Below are positions 27,458 through 34,729 of a stretch of DNA of 51,470 nt, in pieces. This stretch comes from Pedobacter panaciterrae. Lineage in GTDB: Bacteria; Bacteroidota; Bacteroidia; Sphingobacteriales; Sphingobacteriaceae. Below the pieces are notes generated by a model that saw only the letters and a list, made by a program, of their open reading frames with translations, was not told where the DNA came from and made no database searches. The first letter of the stretch is position 1, and each line of letters begins with the position of its first letter. The DNA is taken from contig NZ_JABMKW010000006.1 of the NCBI RefSeq assembly GCF_013204795.1, forward strand, positions 1 to 51,470, in the 5' to 3' direction. Both the position numbers and the translations under genes were made by a program.

Positions 27458-27531
27458 TTGGATTAATTCTAATTTGCTGCAAAGTAAGTGTCTAATATTT
27501 TATAATCAAAATTTATTTAGAATTAATCTAA
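27458..27531. promoter_or_regulatory. paired 15-bp operator-like elements upstream of the siderophore receptor
   Basis: Minus-strand TTAGAATTAATCCAA (27458-27472) and plus-strand TTAGAATTAATCTAA (27517-27531) are 14/15 identical and inverted. Their centres are 59 bp apart. The second has its own TTAGA...TCTAA dyad. They sit 21-94 bp upstream of the receptor ATG, where an iron-responsive repressor such as Fur or a DtxR-type protein would be expected. Confidence 0.5.
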
Positions 27532-27694
27532 TCTGATTGGTTTTGTGGTTTTAAAAAATATCTTTAAAACGTTGGTTTAGGAGAAAAAATGAAATGTTTT
27601 GGAAGGAGCCTACCTTTGATAATCCCGAAGGGGTTAAAGAACCTATACTGCAAGCTAGTTAGATGGAAGAATAGGAAATAATTCCTGATTTACT

Positions 27695-27706
27695 ATATTG
27701 CAATAT
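27695..27706. promoter_or_regulatory. 12-bp palindrome before the lacI-type gene
   Basis: ATATTGCAATAT is a perfect palindrome ending 18 nt before the LacI-family start codon. Short perfect palindromes with central GC or CG are common LacI-family operators, so autoregulation is possible. In AT-rich DNA it could also be chance. Confidence 0.3.
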
Positions 27707-27724
27707 TAATCGGGAATTAAATTA

Positions 27725-28741
27725 ATGGAAAAAAAAGTTTCAATTAAGGATATCGCTAAATTATTGGGTATCTCAATCAGTACGGTTTCTTTTGTAGTAA
27801 ATGGTAAAGCTAAAGAAAAAAGAATTAGTGAACCATTGACTAAGAAGGTTTTAGAACTCGTTGAAGAGCTGGGTTATAAGCCAGATGCTTTGGCAAAAAG
27901 TTTTCGTACTGGAAAAACCAATATTATCGGGTTTTTGGTTGATGATATTTCAGAGCCTTTTTTTTCCAGTATTGCACGACTTATAGATGAAAAGGCTTCA
28001 CAAAAGGGCTATAAAATAATTTATAGCAGCACAAAAAATAATAAAACGAAAGCACAGGAATTGCTACAGATTTTTCAGGACCGACATGTTGATGGCTATA
28101 TCATAGCTCTTCCTCATGGTTTGGAAGATGAAGTAAAGTTGCTGACGAAGAGTAGGAAACCAGTTGTTTTGTTTGACAGGTATTTCCCTGATATAAAAAC
28201 TGATTATGTAATTATTAATAATCATCAAGGCACATGTAGCGCTGTTAAACACCTAAAAGATGGAGGGTATAAGAACATTGGATTTATTACTATTGATACA
28301 ATTGAGCAACAGATGCTCGATCGTTTGAGTGGTTATGAAGATGCGGTTAAAGCAGAAGGGCTAAACTCATATGTTAAAAAACTTACTTATGCGCCTTCGA
28401 ATGAATTAATTCAAGAGGTCGCTGATTATTTGAAAGAAGAAAAAAAGTTAGATGCAGTTATATGTGCTACTAATTATATCACTATGGCAAGCCTAAGAGC
28501 AATACAGAAATTGGGTTTAAAAATTCCTAAAGATATAGCTTTGCTTTCTTTTGACGATTTTGAACTACTTGAATTCTCTGCTCCTCCAATTACAGCAGTA
28601 GCCCAGCCACTTGAAAAAATCGCCGAAAATATCATGAAAATATTATTGAATAGACTGGATAATCAAAAAGGAGATCATGAATCTTATGAGGTAATATTAC
28701 CTACAGTCTTAAACATCAGGGACTCAACTACAGTCAAATAA
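27725..28741 (+). CDS. LacI/GalR-family transcriptional regulator
   Basis: The N-terminal HTH (VSIKDIAKLLGISISTVSFVVNG, about residues 5-27) and hinge (GYKPDALAKSFRTGKT) precede a periplasmic-binding-like effector domain of about 270 residues. That domain holds the family patterns IIGFLVDDISEPFFSSIA, HVDGYIIALP and DIALLSFDDFELLEFSAPPIT. Length 338 aa. LacI regulators usually control sugar or nucleoside genes next to them, but no such operon is nearby. The TonB receptor diverges from it, and a dead serC and a sigma gene follow. The 287-bp gap before it holds the paired operator elements of the receptor, the palindrome at 27695 and no supported gene. Confidence 0.92.
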   Translation: MEKKVSIKDIAKLLGISISTVSFVVNGKAKEKRISEPLTKKVLELVEELGYKPDALAKSFRTGKTNIIGFLVDDISEPFFSSIARLIDEKASQKGYKIIYSSTKNNKTKAQELLQIFQDRHVDGYIIALPHGLEDEVKLLTKSRKPVVLFDRYFPDIKTDYVIINNHQGTCSAVKHLKDGGYKNIGFITIDTIEQQMLDRLSGYEDAVKAEGLNSYVKKLTYAPSNELIQEVADYLKEEKKLDAVICATNYITMASLRAIQKLGLKIPKDIALLSFDDFELLEFSAPPITAVAQPLEKIAENIMKILLNRLDNQKGDHESYEVILPTVLNIRDSTTVK

Positions 28742-28925
28742 TAACAATAGCTTCAGCGTTTATCCAAAAATTATATTTGGTTAAATTTATTAGAATGATT
28801 TTGGAACTAAATAAGATTTGGTAAATCTTTCCGATACAGGATAGTTTACTGAACTTTATGGGCTTTATTTTTTAAAAAGATCCTTCCGACTTTTGCGGGT
28901 ATCAACCTAAACCGCAAAGGCTAAT

Positions 28926-30007
28926 AAAAAATATAATTTTGGAGCAGGCCCATGTATTCTTCCGGATATTGTTTTAAATAGTGCTTCGGGTGCTGTTAAA
29001 AATTATAATAGAACAGGGTTAAGTATCCTTGAGATTTCTCACCGCTCATCAGAATTTGAAAATGTAATAAATGAATGCCAAAGTCTTGTAAGGGAGCTTT
29101 TAGAAGTGCCTGATGACTATAGTGTTCTGTTTTTACAAGGTGGTGCAAGCACACAGTTTTCTATGGTACCCATGTGCCTGATGCAACCTCACAAAAGGGC
29201 TGTTTATCTAGACACAGGATACTTTTCTCTAAAAGCCATTAAGGAGGCCAGTTTGTTCGGGCCTGTTCATATAGCAGCAAGCTCAAAAGGTAGTGACTAT
29301 GACTTATATACCTTATGATTACCATATTCCTGCTGGCTCAGCGTATTTCTATTGTACATCAAATAATTCAATAGAAGGCACCGAGATTTTTGCTTTCCCT
29401 GAAACGGAGGTACCAATGGATGTGATATGTCTTCCGATATTTTCAGCAGAGAAATTAATGTAGCAGATTTTGACTTGATCTATGCAGGCGCCCAACATGG
29501 GACCGGCTGGTTTAACATTGGTAATTGTTAAAAAAGCTTTGCTACAAGCAATTCAAAACCTAATTCCTTCCATGTCAGATTATCGCATATATGATAGTCA
29601 TAATTCCATGTTTAATACGCCTCCTGTATTTTCTATTTATGTGGCAATGCTGAATTTACGCTGGTTAAAGGAAATGGGAGGTGTTAAACAAGCAGAACAA
29701 AAGAATATAGCAAAAGCAAATCTGCTTTATGATGCAATTGACCGTAGCAATTGTTTTTATGGATTGGCAGACAAGGCTGACAGATCAAGAATGAACATAA
29801 CGTTCAAAATGTACAACAGGGAACGGGAAACTGAATTTTGCTGAAAGCAGGGGAGTAGTTGGAATTGGACGTTTTGGTTCTTTGGGTGGTTTTAGGGCTT
29901 CTCTTTACAATGCGATGGATATTTCGGGTGTTGAAGTTTTGGTGCATTGTATGAACGATTTTACAAACAAAGATCTATTTAGAAATTTTAAACTTAAACA
30001 AATATAA
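28926..30007 (+). pseudogene. serC: decayed phosphoserine aminotransferase gene
   Basis: Reading in three frames gives almost a whole SerC: KKYNFGAGPCILPD, SHRSSEFENVI, LFLQGGASTQFSMVP, FYCTSNNSIEGTE, DMSSDIFSREI, DFDLIYAGAQ, MGPAGLTLVIVKKALL, and a C-terminus FRASLYNAMDISGVEVLV ending at the TAA 30005-30007. The start ATG is gone. Four indels break the frame: about +1 near 29301, -1 near 29419, -5 near 29495 and a net +1/-2 near 29830. The -5 event, apparently in an A run, removes the Lys-Asn of the GAQKNMGPAG motif, so even a corrected frame would lack the PLP-binding lysine. SerC makes 3-phosphoserine for serine and also acts in PLP synthesis, so a functional copy is expected elsewhere unless the pathway is lost. 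No serA partner is present. Confidence 0.93.
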
Positions 30008-30014
30008 ATGCAGT

Positions 30015-30869
30015 ATGAGAAGATTAAAGATCACTCAATCAATCTTAAACAGGGATTCTAGAGAATTATCATGGTACTTAAATGAGATAAACAAAATCCC
30101 CTTATTAACTCCAGATGAAGAGGTAAGTCTTATAAAAAAAGTGAGAGAAAATGTGCCAGGAGCAAGGGATAAGGTGGTCGAGGCCAATCTCCGTTTTGTG
30201 GTTTCTATTGCAAAAGCCTTTCAGGGCAAAGGGCTTCCTTTGGTCGATTTGATTAGTGCCGGCAATATTGGACTTATATATGCTACAGAGAAATTTGATG
30301 AGACCCGTGGATTTAGGCTCATTTCTTATGCCGTTTGGTGGATTCGTCAGAGTATCTGGACATATTTACAAGAAAGTAATCGTATAGTAAGGTTGCCTGG
30401 TAACAAAATTTTAAACTTACTGAAGATTAATAATGCAAATAATTACTTTGAGCAAAAAAATGAAAGGTTGCCTACTTATGAGGAGCTTAGTGAAGAACTT
30501 GGTATTTCTGAAGACAAAATAACGGATTGTATATTGGATTCACAAAAGACCCATTCTCTTGATATGGTAATAAATGATGAAACAGGTTATACTTTAATGG
30601 ATACTATTGCAGATGAGAATTCACCCGCTACAGATGCCTCGCTGATCCACGAATCTTTTCAATATGATATAGAGCGATTACTTAAGATATTACCTTCCAG
30701 ACAACACATGATACTAAAAATGTTTTTTGGAATAGGCCAAACTGTTCATACTCTTGAAGACATATCAATTTTTTTAAACCGTTGTAAAGAGAGGGTCCGA
30801 CAGCTAAAAGATGAAGTTTTAATGTTTATACGTATTTATTTAAGAAACAACCCTTCTTATCGCTTTTAA
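30015..30869 (+). CDS. RpoD-like sigma-70 factor, divergent paralogue
   Basis: A 284-aa sigma factor with the short architecture of Bacteroidota RpoD: region 1.2 about residues 16-48, region 2 about 52-121, region 3 about 128-205 and region 4 about 218-277. Region 2 keeps ANLRFVVSIAK, FDETRGFRLISYAVWWIRQSI and NRIVRLPGNKI. It differs from the usual RpoD in several places, with KAFQGKGLPLVDLISAG replacing the QYQNQGLSLSDLINEG type. Region 4 reads LNRCKERVRQLKDEV where the usual form is close to LTRERVRQIKEKA. I therefore read it as an accessory group-2-like sigma, not the primary one. It begins 7 nt after the dead serC and may share its old transcript. No anti-sigma gene adjoins. Confidence 0.85.
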   Translation: MRRLKITQSILNRDSRELSWYLNEINKIPLLTPDEEVSLIKKVRENVPGARDKVVEANLRFVVSIAKAFQGKGLPLVDLISAGNIGLIYATEKFDETRGFRLISYAVWWIRQSIWTYLQESNRIVRLPGNKILNLLKINNANNYFEQKNERLPTYEELSEELGISEDKITDCILDSQKTHSLDMVINDETGYTLMDTIADENSPATDASLIHESFQYDIERLLKILPSRQHMILKMFFGIGQTVHTLEDISIFLNRCKERVRQLKDEVLMFIRIYLRNNPSYRF

Positions 30870-30871
30870 AT

Positions 30872-30899
30872 AAAAAACCGCCTGTTAATAAACAGACGG
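30872..30899 (-). terminator. intrinsic terminator after the small Ala/Lys-rich gene
   Basis: A 9-bp stem with one mismatch (30878-30886 with 30891-30899, 4-nt loop) is followed on the minus strand by six T residues. On the plus strand, after the sigma gene, no T run follows, so it serves mainly the minus-strand gene. Confidence 0.75.
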
Positions 30900-30931
30900 C
30901 TAGACAAAACTATTGAACCTAATTAATTGCC

Positions 30932-31135
30932 TTATTTTTTATTTTCAGCTGCTTTTGGGGCAACAGCTGTAGAGGTTTTTTTAACAGCGGCTTTTTTATG
31001 TGATTTAGTTTTGTGGGCTACAGGTTTTTGAGCAGCAGCAGTTGTTTGAGTAGCTGGTTTTTGAGCAGCAGGAGTTTGTGCAAATGCGCCAAAAGTTGTT
31101 GCAACTAATGCTAACGCTAAGATTGTTCTTTTCAT
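30932..31135 (-). CDS. small secreted basic Ala/Lys-rich protein (Asr-like composition)
   Basis: 67 aa: a clear signal peptide (MKRTILALALVATTFGAFAQ, cleaved near residue 20) and a mature part made of Ala, Lys, Pro, Thr, Gln and His. It has about 11 Lys and 2 His against one Glu, including the repeat AQKPA/AQKPVA. This is the same plan as the Escherichia coli acid-shock protein Asr, although similarity is in composition and layout and not proven homology. It lies 77 nt after a histidine kinase gene on the same strand and has its own terminator. Enterobacterial asr is under two-component control, so the setting is suggestive. It is low-complexity, so a structural or charge-buffering role in the periplasm is plausible. 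Confidence 0.7.
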   Translation of the reverse strand: MKRTILALALVATTFGAFAQTPAAQKPATQTTAAAQKPVAHKTKSHKKAAVKKTSTAVAPKAAENKK

Positions 31136-31212
31136 ATCTAAAATTATTTTGTGTTAATTGTTAGATCAAAGTTGCAAAGCAAACATGAAGATTTAATGAA
31201 GATAGATAAAGG

Positions 31213-32526
31213 CTAAAAATGGAAGATAAGTTCGACCGTAGTGCCTTTATCTTTTTCAGATTTGATATCTATTATAATCTGATGAAATGCCGCTATACTT
31301 TTTGCAATAGCCAGACCCAGACCATAGCTGTCCTCCTTTTTTGATTCGAATTTTTCGAAACGAACAAAGGCATCTTTCACTTCATCAAGGTTCATTCCCT
31401 GACCAGTGTCGGCAATGTAAAGATGGAAACCATCACTTTCTTTATTGCCATATATGTTTATCACACCCGATGGAACATTGTATTTAATGGCATTGCTAAC
31501 CAAATTACTTATTAAAGTGTGGAGCAGTGAACGATTTCCGGTAAAAGTATAATCTTCAGGAAGATTGATGTTTAGTGTTAAACTCATCATCAAAAGCCTA
31601 TGTTCTAATTCCTCATATACTTCGGCTACTGTATCTCTTATAGAAATAAGATCCGGCTTGTTAAACTGATTGTTTTCAACTTTAGAAATTAACAACAAGC
31701 TGTTTATAATTGATTTCAGACGACTTAGGGTTTTAAGGCAGGCAAATAATTTGTTTTCACCCTCTGGAGATAGCTTTTCATCGTTCAGTAAATTTTCTAG
31801 TCGGGTATTTAAAACTGAAATCGGCGTAAGTAATTCATGAGAAACATTGGCAATAAATTCCTTTTCTGTTAAAAATAAGGTTGCAATTTTATTCATTAAT
31901 ATGCTGATACTATTATCTAGTATTTTGAAATCTTCTGTTGTGGTTTTTATTGGTTCATAATTGAAGTTGATTGGGTCATTTACCCGGTTTAGCTTCTGAT
32001 CTATAATCCGATAAAAAGGAGCTAGTAAAAATTGGGTGAAAGCCAGGTCAGTTATTAATGTTAAGATAACTGCAGCAAGAAGTATAAAAAATGTAAAAAC
32101 TGAAATGGTATGTTCTAATTGGTATACCGTTGCCATGGTCTCGCCCAATTCGAGTTCATATCTTGTCCCTTCAAAAACCAGGTCTGTAGTAAGGATCTGA
32201 TACTCCTCTTCACTATCTTCTATACTGCGTATTTCTTGGCTAAAGTGATTTTTAAGGGGTTTGTTGTCTTGTTTAATTTCTTTTAGAATGATGTATTCTT
32301 CCTTAAGTAGGTTGTAATCGGTAAAGGTTTTTTGTTGTGTGAGTAAGTCATTGATCTCTCCAGTTGAGAGGTTTGATACAAATTTAGCTTTCTTCTGAAT
32401 CAAACGCTGCTGAAGGTGTTTTACCGAGATATGATTAATAGATACCAGTATTAATATCCCCAGAAAGGTAATAATAGCGATCTTGGTTAGCGTGTTATAT
32501 AAGGCAAGCTTAAATTGTAGTTTCAT
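31213..32526 (-). CDS. sensor histidine kinase
   Basis: Membrane sensor kinase. A first helix lies at about residues 12-32, followed by a periplasmic or sensor region of about 110 residues and a second helix at about 142-166. The HisKA domain has H230 in NVSHELLTPISVL. The HATPase domain has the N box (ISNLVSNAIKYN), G1 (DTGQGM) and G2 (SYGLGLAIAK). All catalytic motifs are intact in 437 aa. There is no clear HAMP signature. It follows its response regulator by 28 nt. The signal is unknown; its neighbours (RND efflux operon upstream, Asr-like protein downstream) suggest envelope or toxic stress. Confidence 0.93.
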   Translation of the reverse strand: MKLQFKLALYNTLTKIAIITFLGILILVSINHISVKHLQQRLIQKKAKFVSNLSTGEINDLLTQQKTFTDYNLLKEEYIILKEIKQDNKPLKNHFSQEIRSIEDSEEEYQILTTDLVFEGTRYELELGETMATVYQLEHTISVFTFFILLAAVILTLITDLAFTQFLLAPFYRIIDQKLNRVNDPINFNYEPIKTTTEDFKILDNSISILMNKIATLFLTEKEFIANVSHELLTPISVLNTRLENLLNDEKLSPEGENKLFACLKTLSRLKSIINSLLLISKVENNQFNKPDLISIRDTVAEVYEELEHRLLMMSLTLNINLPEDYTFTGNRSLLHTLISNLVSNAIKYNVPSGVINIYGNKESDGFHLYIADTGQGMNLDEVKDAFVRFEKFESKKEDSYGLGLAIAKSIAAFHQIIIDIKSEKDKGTTVELIFHF

Positions 32527-32554
32527 AATTGGATTAACTATATGAAATTACGCA

Positions 32555-33232
32555 TTAGAAGTTGATTCTGTATCCGATACTTCTAACTGTTTCAAACCAG
32601 TTAATGGATGAATGAGCCGATAGTTTTTTACGTAGATTTTTAACATGTACATCAACAAAGTTTGAATCTGAATTAATTTCCAGAATATCACCCCAAACAT
32701 GTTCTGTAAGATTTACTCTTGAAATTACTCTGTTTTTATTTAACACCAGGTAATTGAAAATTTCAAATTCCTTATTTGTCAAATTAACCTTTTCTCCATT
32801 AAAACAAACTTCATGGTTTTTAATGTCCAGGGTAAATTTGTGAACATTTATCTCATTCATTTCGAGTTTGTGCTTACGCCTTATAATGGCATGCATTCTA
32901 GCCAATAGTTCTGTTAAAGAGAAAGGTTTTGCCAGATAGTCATCGGCTCCAGCCTCTAAGCCCTTAATCCGATCATCAACATCGCCACGTGCGGTAAGTA
33001 TAATCACGGCATCATCACGACCACCGATTTGTTTTAACTGATGTAGCAACTCGAAGCCATCGCCACCTGGCAACCCCAGGTCAAGTAAAATGAAGTCGTA
33101 AGAATTTACAAAGATCTTTTCTTCAGCTGATGACTTTTTCCAGGCATGTTCAATGGTGTATCCTTCTTTGCCAAGGAATTCGGCCATTTCCAGTGCTAAT
33201 GTTTTTTCATCTTCAACAATAAGTATTTTCAT
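32555..33232 (-). CDS. OmpR/PhoB-family response regulator
   Basis: The receiver domain (1-115) has the acidic pocket E7-D8, phosphoacceptor D51 in FILLDLGLPG, and the Lys in YLAKPFS. The C-terminal winged helix (about 130-225) is of the OmpR type, with LTNKEFEIFNYLVLNKNRVISR and the closing VRSIGYRINF. I chose the ATG at 33232 (MKILIVEDE). A longer in-frame start at 33256 lies inside the arm of a terminator hairpin and adds residues before the normal first beta strand. It forms a pair with the histidine kinase just downstream. Confidence 0.94.
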   Translation of the reverse strand: MKILIVEDEKTLALEMAEFLGKEGYTIEHAWKKSSAEEKIFVNSYDFILLDLGLPGGDGFELLHQLKQIGGRDDAVIILTARGDVDDRIKGLEAGADDYLAKPFSLTELLARMHAIIRRKHKLEMNEINVHKFTLDIKNHEVCFNGEKVNLTNKEFEIFNYLVLNKNRVISRVNLTEHVWGDILEINSDSNFVDVHVKNLRKKLSAHSSINWFETVRSIGYRINF

Positions 33233-33241
33233 TTCTAATAT

Positions 33242-33294
33242 GCTAAAAACCTTCATGAGTTTATTATTCTAAAATAATAAACTCATGAAGGTTT
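33242..33294 (-). terminator. strong intrinsic terminator after the efflux operon
   Basis: A perfect 21-bp inverted repeat (33247-33267 and 33274-33294, 6-nt loop) is followed on the minus strand by a T run. It separates the outer-membrane channel gene from the response regulator gene, so the two-component system must be read from its own start or by read-through. Confidence 0.85.
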
Positions 33295-33318
33295 CTGTAA
33301 TATTAATCAATTAGATTT

Positions 33319-34719
33319 CTATTTCCAACCGCCTCCAAGGGCTCTGTATAAATTAACAATTGATTGAAGTTTCTGAAGACGATCATTTATACCATTCAAT
33401 TGCGCAGCTAACAAGCTCTGCTCAGAGGTTAAAACGTCTGTGTAGTTGGTTGCCGAGCTATAACGAAGCAACTCTTTTGTGTAATCTACAGCTTTGGTAA
33501 GAGATGCAATTTGCTTTGCCCTGGTTGTTTCTTTTTCAGATGCCGTTTGGTAAGCAAATAACGCATTTGAAACCTCCTGTCCGCTAGTTAAAAGCGTTTG
33601 TTGAAAGCCATAAAATGCTTGCTGTTGCTGTGCCTGAGCAGTTTTCAATCTTGCTTTATTTTGTCCTTTATTGAAGATAGGTTGTGTAATGCCCCCAATT
33701 AGGTTATAAAATATAGACTGGTCAAAGAAATTTTTCAGGTCAAGGCTTGATAATCCACCATTAGCAGTTAATGTTAAAGCAGGGTAGAAGTATGTTTTTG
33801 CTGTATTCGTATTTTCAAATGCTGCTCTAAAAGCAAATTCAGCCGCCTGGACATCTGGTCTATTTTGTAATAACTGTGAAGATACACCTGTCTCCAAAGC
33901 ATTATATGGCTGTTGCTCATCTAAAGTAGTACGGTCAATAGTTCCAGGTCCTTTTCCTAAAAGTATGCTAAGTGCATTTTCTGTCTCTTTGATACTCTTT
34001 TTAAGATCTGGAATGGTAACCTGCGCCGCATATAAATTTGCTTCACTTTGTACAACTGCTGCTCCATTAACTATTGCACCTTCTTTTAAAGATTTCATAG
34101 TTTCTACATCAGTTTCTCTAATTTTTACAGTTTGCTCTGTAATAGCTAATTGTTTATCCAGTGCAAGTAAGTTGTAATAAGTGTTTGCAATATTAGCAAT
34201 TAGCTGTGTTTGCACTGCCCTTTTTGCCGCATCTGTTTGGAGTAAAGAAGCATATGCTGATCTTTTAGCACTACTCAGTTTACCCCAGATATCAGCTTCC
34301 CAGCTTGTACTCAATTGTGCTTTATAGGTTTGCGTTTCTGTATTGATATTTATTCCTGGAGGGAAGTTTAATGCCGCTCTGGATTGTTTAGCATCGGTAA
34401 CAGATAAATCGCCACTTAGACTCGGTAAAAAAGCAGCTTTACTTTGTCTTAATGTAGCTTCAGCAATTTTAATACGTTCAACAGCCTGCTTTAAATCAAG
34501 GTTTTCATTTAATCCCTGTTGAATTAAAGTTTGTAAAGTGCCATCAGCGAATAAAGTTTTCCAGGGCAAATTGGCAATGGTCGCAGTATCGGTTCCGGTT
34601 TTGTCGCGGTATAGATCATTGCTGTTTACGGCCGGGCGTTCGTATTTTTTAGTTACACAGGCGGTTAAACAGAGTGTGGCAAAACCGATGATTATATAAG
34701 ATTTATATCTAAAGTTCAT
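33319..34719 (-). CDS. outer-membrane efflux lipoprotein (OprM/NodT-type TolC-family channel)
   Basis: Outer-membrane exit channel of a tripartite RND pump. The lipoprotein signal has lipobox LTAC with C21. The mature part is long alpha-helical TolC-type sequence in two repeats (for example NLDLKQAVERIKIAEATLRQSKAAFLPSLSG and NRPDVQAAEFAFRAAFENTNTAKTYFYPALT). Length 466 aa. I chose the ATG at 34719 because the longer frame needs a GTG. It begins 10 nt after the pump gene stop. It is the last gene of the operon, with a strong terminator after it. The substrate range cannot be predicted. Confidence 0.93.
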   Translation of the reverse strand: MNFRYKSYIIIGFATLCLTACVTKKYERPAVNSNDLYRDKTGTDTATIANLPWKTLFADGTLQTLIQQGLNENLDLKQAVERIKIAEATLRQSKAAFLPSLSGDLSVTDAKQSRAALNFPPGININTETQTYKAQLSTSWEADIWGKLSSAKRSAYASLLQTDAAKRAVQTQLIANIANTYYNLLALDKQLAITEQTVKIRETDVETMKSLKEGAIVNGAAVVQSEANLYAAQVTIPDLKKSIKETENALSILLGKGPGTIDRTTLDEQQPYNALETGVSSQLLQNRPDVQAAEFAFRAAFENTNTAKTYFYPALTLTANGGLSSLDLKNFFDQSIFYNLIGGITQPIFNKGQNKARLKTAQAQQQQAFYGFQQTLLTSGQEVSNALFAYQTASEKETTRAKQIASLTKAVDYTKELLRYSSATNYTDVLTSEQSLLAAQLNGINDRLQKLQSIVNLYRALGGGWK

Positions 34720-34729
34720 GTGATTAAAT

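Noticed and set aside
27553..27663. Open stretch ending KEPTFDNPEGVKEPILQAS that looks like a protein C-terminus
   Set aside because: Only about 35 codons with no start of its own and no certain family. A remnant of a lost gene is possible but cannot be supported.
28741..28925. TATATTTG at 28772-28779 and a TTTGCGG/CCGCAAA inverted repeat (28892-28898, 28912-28918) before serC
   Set aside because: Possibly the old serC promoter and a leader hairpin. With the gene dead I cannot assign a function.
29106..29318. Short open frame that could be called a separate small gene, likewise 29482-29844
   Set aside because: Both translate into consecutive parts of SerC in different frames, with neighbouring out-of-frame SerC sequence on either side. 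They are pieces of the pseudogene.
33232..33256. Longer response-regulator start at 33256
   Set aside because: It falls in the arm of the terminator hairpin and adds residues before the normal receiver-domain start.
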